Shown piece after piece: positions 17,412-23,796 of a DNA stretch of 36,399 nt (positions are counted from its first letter, which is position 1; every line of letters begins with the position of its first letter). The notes under the pieces are model-generated. The model made no database searches, was not told the DNA's origin, and saw nothing but the letters and a program-made list of their open reading frames with translations. The translations under genes were made by a program, and so were the position numbers. The DNA comes from Leptospiraceae bacterium (GTDB lineage: Bacteria; Spirochaetota; Leptospiria; Leptospirales; Leptospiraceae). The DNA lies in the NCBI GenBank assembly GCA_017996175.1, contig JAGOHK010000044.1, forward strand, positions 1 through 36,399. The letters are read 5' to 3'.

Positions 17412-18320
17412 ATGAAAATTGCGATTATAGGCGGATCAGGATTTATCGGTAGAAATTTAGCGAAGGAACTGCACAGGTCAGGTAAAGAAGTTGTGATTTT
17501 TTCTAGGAAGAAAACTCTACCTCCTGATTTAATTGATTTGCCCAAAGTGAATTTAATTTCGACAAGTAAACCTCTTGCGGAAAATTTCGAAAGCATTGAT
17601 GTTTTGGTGAATCTGGCTGGAGAGCCTGTTGTTGGAAGATGGTCTGAAACTTATAAACAGGCACTTCGCCGTTCTCGTGTTGATTTTACAAAAGACATTA
17701 TAACTGAATTAGAAAAAGTAAAAGTAAAACCGAAAGTATTTATCCAAGGCTCTGCCATTGGATACTATGGAATGCATGAATCTTCCGAGCCGGTTTGTCA
17801 AGAGGGCTCTCAGGCAGGCGAAGATTTTTTAGCCAAACTTTGTGTCGATTGGGAAAATGCAGCGTTACCCGCAGAAAAATTAGGAATTCGAAGCATTTTG
17901 ATTCGAACTGGCGTTGTGCTTTCGCCTGAAAATGGTGCACTCGAGCAAATGCTTACTCCATTTAAATTATTTGTTGGAGGACCTCTGGGTAATGGCAAAC
18001 AATACTTGAGTTGGATTCATATTACCGATATGGTGCGTGGGATCTTATTTCTAATGGAAAATGCAAAAGCAAAAGGTGTATTTAATTTCACTGCACCAAA
18101 ACCTTGTTCTAACAAAGAATTTTCCAATGTTCTGGGAAATGTCCTTTCGCGTCCAAGTTTCATGCCTGTTCCAAGTTTTGCTATAACCGCTCTTTACGGC
18201 GAAGGAGCCGAAGTAATTCTGAAAGGGCAAAATGTTCTTCCTACACGTTTACTTGCGTCAGGATATAAATTCCAATTCCCAGACTTGAAACAGGCACTGG
18301 AAAATTTATTAATTTCTTAA
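17412..18320 (+). CDS. TIGR01777-family extended SDR (NAD(P)-dependent epimerase-like, YfcH type)
   Basis: 302 residues. The dinucleotide-binding motif is GGSGFIG (8-14) at the end of the first strand, and VNLAGEPV-x-x-RW is the TIGR01777 signature. Next come the SDR active-site region QGSAIGYYG with a Tyr, and the C-terminal DUF1731-type end (VPSFAITALYGEGAEVIL then KGQNVLPTRL) typical of YfcH-like proteins. A strong AGAGGA ribosome site precedes the ATG. Substrates of this family are not established, and a sugar-nucleotide substrate is not certain. It is followed by the cytochrome c gene on the same strand with a 68-nt gap. Confidence 0.92.
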   Translation: MKIAIIGGSGFIGRNLAKELHRSGKEVVIFSRKKTLPPDLIDLPKVNLISTSKPLAENFESIDVLVNLAGEPVVGRWSETYKQALRRSRVDFTKDIITELEKVKVKPKVFIQGSAIGYYGMHESSEPVCQEGSQAGEDFLAKLCVDWENAALPAEKLGIRSILIRTGVVLSPENGALEQMLTPFKLFVGGPLGNGKQYLSWIHITDMVRGILFLMENAKAKGVFNFTAPKPCSNKEFSNVLGNVLSRPSFMPVPSFAITALYGEGAEVILKGQNVLPTRLLASGYKFQFPDLKQALENLLIS

Positions 18321-18388
18321 AAAAGGAAAATCTTCTTTTCAGAAGACTTACGGGTAAAAAAACTAAAATAATAATAGGAGTATTAAAA

Positions 18389-18796
18389 ATGAATAAAAAT
18401 TTTTATAGTTTAATTTTCGTATCCATTATTCTCTCTCTAGTTTTGAATTGTGGAAAGAAAGAAGAAAAAGAAGAAGTAAAATCAGCACCGGAAGTAAAGA
18501 CAGCACCGGCGCTAGATCCAGAAGTTGCGAAAGGAAAAGAAGCATTCGACATCAATTGTGCATCTTGTCATGGGGCAATGGGAGCGGGAGATGGAATTGC
18601 GGCAGCATCACTCAATCCAAAACCTAGAAATTACAAAGCGCCTGCTAGCGAATGGAAAAACGGTAATACAGAAGCTGGGGTTTTAAAAACTCTAAATGAA
18701 GGAATTAAAGGAAGTCCAATGGTTGCTTACAAGCACCTAGGTGATGATACTTTAAAAGCGGTTGCAAAATACGTAGTACATTTAACCAAAAACTAA
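18389..18796 (+). CDS. Lipoprotein c-type cytochrome (single haem)
   Basis: 135 residues. The N-terminus is a lipoprotein signal ending LVLNC with C21 as the lipidated residue, a permissive spirochaete-type lipobox (Asn at -1). A charged KKEEKEE linker follows. The class I cytochrome c domain has the haem motif CASCH at 57-61 (HGAMGAGDG after it) and a likely axial Met in KGSPMVAYKHL. It should be anchored on the periplasmic side and carry electrons. An AGGAG site precedes the ATG, and a strong hairpin terminator follows. The redox partner is not evident from the neighbours. Confidence 0.93.
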   Translation: MNKNFYSLIFVSIILSLVLNCGKKEEKEEVKSAPEVKTAPALDPEVAKGKEAFDINCASCHGAMGAGDGIAAASLNPKPRNYKAPASEWKNGNTEAGVLKTLNEGIKGSPMVAYKHLGDDTLKAVAKYVVHLTKN

Positions 18797-18810
18797 ATTT
18801 ACGCAAATTT

Positions 18811-18840
18811 AAAAGAAGTGCAATTAGCACTTCTTTTCTC
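18811..18840 (+). terminator. Intrinsic terminator after the cytochrome c gene
   Basis: AAAAGAAGTGC (18811-18821) pairs perfectly with GCACTTCTTTT (18827-18837) around an AATTA loop, and the 3' side is T-rich. It lies 15 nt after the stop codon. Confidence 0.78.
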
Positions 18841-18862
18841 TGAACATTATTCCGAAAATGTC

Positions 18863-18900
18863 TTGACTTAGAAAAAATCCTGTATTTATTATAATCCCTA
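18863..18900 (+). promoter_or_regulatory. Promoter placing transcription start at the STAS gene ATG (leaderless candidate)
   Basis: TTGACT (18863-18868), an 18-nt spacer and TATTAT (18887-18892) form a good sigma-70-type promoter; an overlapping TATAAT lies at 18890-18895 with a longer spacer. The ATG begins at 18900, about 8 nt after the -10 hexamer, where transcription would start. No ribosome site can exist between them. Confidence 0.65.
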
Positions 18901-19241
18901 TGGTAGATGAATTCAAAATACATGTAGACTATGACAACGGTGTCATTCCAATCATTCATATTGCAGGCGAAATTACTTCAGAAGCAGACGAAGAAATTGT
19001 GAACTGTTACGCTTCTATTCCTGCTGGAAAAAAGGGGCGAGTCCTTATAGATTTCTCCAAAACAGCTTACATTAATTCTGCCGGCATTGCAACTTTGATC
19101 AGCTTAATTACAAAAGCCGCTGAGAACCAAGGCAAGATTGAATTTTCAGGGTTGAATTCTCATTTTAGAAAAGTAATGGATATTGTGGGTCTCACCGACT
19201 TTGTCCTAATCCATGATAATATAGAACAAGCCCTCAAATAA
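18900..19241 (+). CDS. STAS-domain anti-sigma factor antagonist (SpoIIAA-like)
   Basis: 113 residues making a single STAS domain. The phosphorylatable Ser is S60 in the conserved loop YINSAGIATLISL, and D51 (VLIDFSK) is the paired acidic residue. Such proteins bind and sequester an anti-sigma kinase or act in partner-switching when unphosphorylated. No anti-sigma kinase (RsbW type) or PP2C phosphatase lies in the window, so the partners are elsewhere. The gene sits alone with its own promoter and terminator, and the transcript appears to be leaderless. Confidence 0.93.
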   Translation: MVDEFKIHVDYDNGVIPIIHIAGEITSEADEEIVNCYASIPAGKKGRVLIDFSKTAYINSAGIATLISLITKAAENQGKIEFSGLNSHFRKVMDIVGLTDFVLIHDNIEQALK

Positions 19242-19255
19242 TACGCTCATTCCTG

Positions 19256-19290
19256 AGGACAGAAGCCGAATTCTGTCCTTTTTCTTTTTT
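19256..19290 (+). terminator. Intrinsic terminator after the STAS gene
   Basis: AGGACAGAA (19256-19264) pairs with TTCTGTCCT (19271-19279) around GCCGAA, followed by a long T-rich tract. It separates the STAS gene from the convergent PrsW-like gene. Confidence 0.82.
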
Positions 19291-20266
19291 AAACAGAATT
19301 CATTTTTTTCGCTTTATAAAATAAAAATACTCCCAGCAGCATTGGAACTATTGCAAGGGAAATAGTCCACAGCTCTTCTTTACCTTCCTGCATAAGAGTA
19401 ACAAATCCAAGTAACAAAAAACTTCCTGTTAAAAAACAAACGATTCCTAAAAAATAAAGGCTAATACGTATTAGTTTCTGTAAATAATCTGTCGAATTAG
19501 AATTATTTGTTACGGTCACGGACTCAGTATGAATTTCAATTTTTTCTTCATCAGAATAAATTGTTTGTTCCGAAATTGAAATAACTTCCTGTGAAACATG
19601 AATATGTTTTAAATCATGGGTTAGTGCGTCCTTTACATAAATTTTTACAAGCCATGCAAGTAGGATAACAGGAATTACACTCAGTAAAAAATACTCAGCG
19701 TTATTATAGGTCAAAACAAAATCAAAAAATCCATGGGCGGCAACAACAATGGTGAGGCTTATCATCGTAGCAGAGAGAGGAGAAGTATTTTGAAATTTAG
19801 ATTTGGCAAGCCAGTAACCAATAATTGCACCTTCAAAAATATGAGAAGGGACAGACAATACTGCTCGTAACATTCCAACGGCTAATCCATGTTGTATTAC
19901 ATAAAAAATATTTTCAAAAGTAGCGAACCCACTCGCCACTGCAACCCCGTAAACAATCCCATCCATAGTTTCATCAAAATGAGTATTTCGATAGGAATAG
20001 AGTCGAATCACTGCATACTTGCACAATTCTTCTGTAAGTGCGATCACAAAAAAATTCTCAATCACCATTCCGACTATCGTATCTTTTCCGGGAAATTCTA
20101 TACTCGATTCAATGAGTCCCGCAGGTAGAACAGTAGCCGCTCCCCAAAAAAAAGACTTCCAAATAATCACCCAGGGCTCTTTTTTATAAATATCTTTCGA
20201 ATAGTATCTATAAATTAAAAAAATTCCGGGAGCAATTGAGATGGCAAGTAAAAGTAAAATATCCAT
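19289..20266 (-). CDS. PrsW-family intramembrane metalloprotease
   Basis: 325 residues with about eight membrane segments. The three PrsW/CPBP-like motifs are in order: E79-E80-x-x-K83 (LTEELCKY), FENIFY with F117-E118, H142 in SHIFEG, and H178-G-F-F-D182. PrsW relatives cut anti-sigma factors inside the membrane (site-1 cleavage of RsiW in Bacillus). An Asp/Glu/Ser/Thr-rich cytoplasmic segment (about 215-255) precedes the last two helices (about 262-288 and 298-317), an added pair relative to minimal PrsW. It is convergent with a STAS gene, which is also sigma-regulation related, but no anti-sigma gene is nearby. The transcript may be leaderless. Confidence 0.88.
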   Translation of the reverse strand: MDILLLLAISIAPGIFLIYRYYSKDIYKKEPWVIIWKSFFWGAATVLPAGLIESSIEFPGKDTIVGMVIENFFVIALTEELCKYAVIRLYSYRNTHFDETMDGIVYGVAVASGFATFENIFYVIQHGLAVGMLRAVLSVPSHIFEGAIIGYWLAKSKFQNTSPLSATMISLTIVVAAHGFFDFVLTYNNAEYFLLSVIPVILLAWLVKIYVKDALTHDLKHIHVSQEVISISEQTIYSDEEKIEIHTESVTVTNNSNSTDYLQKLIRISLYFLGIVCFLTGSFLLLGFVTLMQEGKEELWTISLAIVPMLLGVFLFYKAKKMNSV

Positions 20267-20300
20267 TGGAAGAAAATATCCAAAATAGTTTATCGGTCAA
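20266..20300 (-). promoter_or_regulatory. Promoter abutting the PrsW-like gene ATG (second leaderless candidate)
   Basis: On the minus strand TTGACC (20300-20295), a 16-nt spacer and TATTTT (20278-20273) are followed by six bases and then the ATG at 20266. The predicted start of transcription falls on the A of the ATG, and no ribosome site is present. Confidence 0.45.
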
Positions 20301-20357
20301 GTTATTTTTAATCATATACTTTTTATTCCAAATTCTGTTGGATATATCCGTTGTTGG

Positions 20358-22337
20358 TCAGTAGATTTCAAATTCTAAAATAACGCTAGTTCCATTTTTT
20401 CTTTCAATTCCAATAGTTCCTCCGATCTGTTCGGTTAATAGTCTAACAAGCGTTAGCCCAAATCCAGTTGAGTTTTCAAAATCAATATTTTCAGGAATTC
20501 CAACACCATTGTCTTTAATCACAATTGAGGCTTTATTATTTTTGAGAATAACTGAAACTTCTATTAGGTTAACTTGGTTTTCTTTCCCGAGAAAGGCATA
20601 CTTCATAATATTTGTTAGAAGTTCGTTTATAATAATTCCGATAGATTGTAATTTCTTTGCGTCACAAATAAAATCATCCATATTTTTCTGGACTGTGATT
20701 GAGTCACCATTTGGAAAATTCTCTATTATTTCATCGATAAGCGAAAATAGATAATCTTTGATTGATATTTCAATATAACCGGTTGAGCGATAGAGTTTGT
20801 CGTATAACAACATCATACTTTGTACGCGGCTTTCTGTATCAGTAAGTGCTTCGATTGCAGTTGGATCTTTTAACATTGCAGCTTGTAAAGTTAAAAGACT
20901 TTTTATCGTATTCATACTATTTTTTATTCGATGGTGGACTTCTTTTAAGATCAGTTCTTTTTCAGCAAGAAGTGCTTTTATTTTTTTCTCGGCATCTTTA
21001 CGCTCGGTAATATCTTCGATTGCGAGTAGCAGGATACTTTTTTTTCCCGATCTCTGCTGGATTTGCCTTGCATTTAAAAGCATTATCCTTTTGCCAATTG
21101 TCGCAAAATCATGTTCTACCTCATAATTATCAAAGCTTGTTTTTTGCGGAAGAATTGTTTCTAGTAACTCTCGAAGTTTAGGAATATCCCATTGTTTATT
21201 TCCTAAATCATAAATTAGTTGTCCCACCGTGTCTTCTGGTTTCACTTTGAAAAAGTCATAGAAAGAACGGCTAACAGATACTACCCTCAAATCCTTATCT
21301 AGAGCTATTAAAGGTTCACGGACTGTATTGATGACACTCTCTGCAAATTCGCTTGCTTCATCTGCGGCAACTTTGATAACCTCTAACTCTTTTCGTGTTT
21401 TTTCTAATCCGATTTCAGTTTCTTTTCTATCAGTGATGTCTCTAATATTACATTGGATAAATTTTAAATTAGAAACTTCAAATACATTGCTAATGAACTC
21501 GACTTCAATAATTTTTCCATAAGTTGTTTCGAGCGGCAAATTTTCATAACGCGCATATTTATTTTTTTGTAACTCTAGAAATTTATCCTTATTACCCACT
21601 ACATCTTTCAAAAATCCAATATCCCAAATAGTTTTTCCCATGAGTAGATTGTATGAATAACCAAGTAAATTAATTAGGAATGGATTTACATCTAAAATCA
21701 TTCCGGTTTTTGCATCGAGAATCAGGATTCCTTCTTTGGTTGTTTCAAAAAGTAGGCGATACCTAGTTTCCGAAACACTTAGCATTTCGTCTGCTTTTTT
21801 TCTTTCTAGAAGTTCGATTTGAATTTTTTCATTCGCATCAAAGAGTTTAAATGCCATTTTGATAGATGCATCTAGAACTGTGATATTCGAATTTTTTACT
21901 ACGTAACCGTAAGAAGTTATTTTTTCTGTTTTTTCGACTATCTCTTGTTCTGTGTGACTCGATAAAAATACGATTGGAATATTACGATGTTTTAATATAA
22001 TTTCCGCCGCCTCTGTTCCATCCATTCCTTTTCCCAAGTCAATATCCATAAGAACAAGATCAATATTATCATTCGCCTTATAGGCATTAACCGCTCTCTC
22101 TGCGGAGTCCACCATTATCACTTTGTAACCAAATTTTTCGAGAGGAATTTTTCTGCTATCTGGAAGGAGACAAATTTCAGAAATTTTCATATCACTCTTT
22201 AAAATTTCCACTGCCTTTTCGCCGGTCTCGATTGTGATAACATTGTATCCGTACTGCTCAAGAAATTTTTTTTGAACCATTGCAATAAGAATTTCATCTT
22301 CCACAAGGAGTATTACTTTAGGAATTTTATTATTCAT
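20358..22337 (-). CDS. Hybrid sensor kinase: receiver (internally duplicated)-PAS-PAS-HisKA_2-HATPase
   Basis: 659 residues, cytosolic. A receiver domain (7-170) has acidic residues E13-D14 and phosphoacceptor D98 (LMDID) but carries about 40 extra residues: 25-52 and 65-92 are diverged copies of the same helix-strand unit. PAS1 is about 190-305. PAS2 (333-447) is the same module that is repeated four times in the kinase at 23793-26237. The H-box KEVHHRIKN (phospho-His probably H469) is of the HisKA_2/HWE-like type, followed by an ATPase domain with NELLTNIMKYA and DNGVGIP. An AGGA site precedes the ATG. It is the last gene of the signalling block. Confidence 0.9.
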   Translation of the reverse strand: MNNKIPKVILLVEDEILIAMVQKKFLEQYGYNVITIETGEKAVEILKSDMKISEICLLPDSRKIPLEKFGYKVIMVDSAERAVNAYKANDNIDLVLMDIDLGKGMDGTEAAEIILKHRNIPIVFLSSHTEQEIVEKTEKITSYGYVVKNSNITVLDASIKMAFKLFDANEKIQIELLERKKADEMLSVSETRYRLLFETTKEGILILDAKTGMILDVNPFLINLLGYSYNLLMGKTIWDIGFLKDVVGNKDKFLELQKNKYARYENLPLETTYGKIIEVEFISNVFEVSNLKFIQCNIRDITDRKETEIGLEKTRKELEVIKVAADEASEFAESVINTVREPLIALDKDLRVVSVSRSFYDFFKVKPEDTVGQLIYDLGNKQWDIPKLRELLETILPQKTSFDNYEVEHDFATIGKRIMLLNARQIQQRSGKKSILLLAIEDITERKDAEKKIKALLAEKELILKEVHHRIKNSMNTIKSLLTLQAAMLKDPTAIEALTDTESRVQSMMLLYDKLYRSTGYIEISIKDYLFSLIDEIIENFPNGDSITVQKNMDDFICDAKKLQSIGIIINELLTNIMKYAFLGKENQVNLIEVSVILKNNKASIVIKDNGVGIPENIDFENSTGFGLTLVRLLTEQIGGTIGIERKNGTSVILEFEIY

Positions 22338-22353
22338 TTTATTTTATCCTGTA

Positions 22354-23412
22354 TTAGCTATATTTTTTCTTTATAATTAGTATTTCATCTAGACTGGAAA
22401 GAAATGCATTTACCACATCTGGATCGAAATGTGTTCCTTTTCCTTCTGTTATGATTTCAAGTGATTTTTCTAAAGTGAATGGCTCTTTATAAGCACGTTT
22501 CGAAGTCAATGCATCGAACACGTCGGCTAACGCTACAATTCGAGCGGCTAACGGTATTTCTTCTCCTTTGAGATTATATGGGTATCCACTTCCATCCCAT
22601 TTTTCGTGATGACACATCGCAATCACTTCACCTAATTTTATAAATTCTGCTTCAGACCCTTCTAGAATTCTAGCCCCAATGATTGCATGTTCTTTCATAA
22701 TTTCCCATTCTTCTGAATCAAGTTTTCCGGGTTTCAGGAGAACACGATCCGGTATCCCGATTTTACCTAGATCATGCATGGGCGCTGCATAAAGAATATT
22801 TTCCACCATCGCTTCGCCTAATCCCATTTGCCGCGCAATGATTGCAGAATAATTACTCATTCGTTTGATATGTGCACCTGTATCTTCATCTTTATATTCA
22901 GATGCGATGGAAAGCCGGTAAATCGTTTCGAGTGAAGCTGCTTTTACTTTTTCATGAGCTTGCTCTAATTCTTCTGTTCGCCGCGTAACCTCTGTCTCTA
23001 ACTCTTTTCTGTAATTGCTCATCAAATCATTGTAAGCCTTTACTTTCAGTAGGGATTTAACTCTCGCTAAAACTTCAAGTTTGTCGATAGGTTTTGATAT
23101 GAAATCATCACAACCAGCTTCGATACCTAAAATTCTGTGTTCTTTTTCTGTCAGTGCAGTTACGAGGATAATTGGTATTAACCTAGTTCGACTATTCTCT
23201 CTTATTTTTTTTGCAACTTCAAATCCATTCATCCCTGGCATCATTACATCCAATAGGACTAAATCAATTTGTGAATCAGAAAGTATTTCTAACGCTTTAT
23301 AACCATTATCCGCTTTTCTAATCTCATAATCCTGTGTAACAAGGTATGCCTCTAAAAGATCGATATTTTGTGGTTGGTCGTCGACAACTAATATAATTGG
23401 TTTTTGTTTCAT
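22354..23412 (-). CDS. Response regulator with HD-GYP c-di-GMP phosphodiesterase domain (RpfG-like)
   Basis: 352 residues. The receiver (5-122) has acidic pocket D11-D12, phosphoacceptor D55 (LLDVMMPG) and Lys in the SKPID motif. A coiled-coil linker leads to HD-GYP at 160-340: H213-D214-x-x-K217, H242, H268-H269-E270, the GYP at 276-278 (DGSGYP) and D297. All metal and signature residues are present, so it should hydrolyse c-di-GMP when phosphorylated. It is the only apparent second-messenger output in this signalling block. It follows the single receiver gene by 24 nt and precedes the hybrid kinase by 16 nt. Confidence 0.95.
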   Translation of the reverse strand: MKQKPIILVVDDQPQNIDLLEAYLVTQDYEIRKADNGYKALEILSDSQIDLVLLDVMMPGMNGFEVAKKIRENSRTRLIPIILVTALTEKEHRILGIEAGCDDFISKPIDKLEVLARVKSLLKVKAYNDLMSNYRKELETEVTRRTEELEQAHEKVKAASLETIYRLSIASEYKDEDTGAHIKRMSNYSAIIARQMGLGEAMVENILYAAPMHDLGKIGIPDRVLLKPGKLDSEEWEIMKEHAIIGARILEGSEAEFIKLGEVIAMCHHEKWDGSGYPYNLKGEEIPLAARIVALADVFDALTSKRAYKEPFTLEKSLEIITEGKGTHFDPDVVNAFLSSLDEILIIKKKYS

Positions 23413-23436
23413 ATTTATTTAGGTAAAATAAAAATT

Positions 23437-23796
23437 TTACTGTATTAACCCAGAAATTTCTTTTGCAAAAGTACGGGTATTGATTGGTTTACCCATGAAG
23501 GCACTATTTGATATCGAACTTATATCATCTCTACCTTCGATCACAGATGCGGTGACAAAAACAATCGGGACATCTTTTGTTCCATTTTCATCGCGTAGTA
23601 TTTTAGCAACCTCTGTCCCTCGCATATCAGGGAGACGAACATCGAGTACGATAATATCCAATATTTCTCGTCTTGCAATTTCGATTGCAATCGTTGCATT
23701 CTCTGCCTCAAATACTTGAAACCCTGCTACTTCTAAAAGATCTTTTTCTAATAGAAGATTATTTTGGTTATCATCTACAACTAACGCTTTTTTCAT
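23437..23796 (-). CDS. Single-domain response regulator (CheY-like)
   Basis: 119 residues, a stand-alone receiver: acidic pocket D8-D9, phosphoacceptor D52 (IVLDVRLPDM), T/S in VTASV and Lys in MGKPIN. It has no output domain. Its start overlaps the end of the four-PAS kinase by 4 nt, the strongest hint that this kinase phosphorylates it, and the receiver-HD-GYP gene follows. It may be a phosphate sink or an intermediate relay between kinase and HD-GYP protein. Confidence 0.93.
   Translation of the reverse strand: MKKALVVDDNQNNLLLEKDLLEVAGFQVFEAENATIAIEIARREILDIIVLDVRLPDMRGTEVAKILRDENGTKDVPIVFVTASVIEGRDDISSISNSAFMGKPINTRTFAKEISGLIQ

Noticed and set aside
18331..18346. TCTTCT-TTTC-AGAAGA hairpin after the TIGR01777 gene as a terminator
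   Set aside because: The stem is short, AT-rich and lacks a T-tract on the plus strand, so it is not a convincing terminator.
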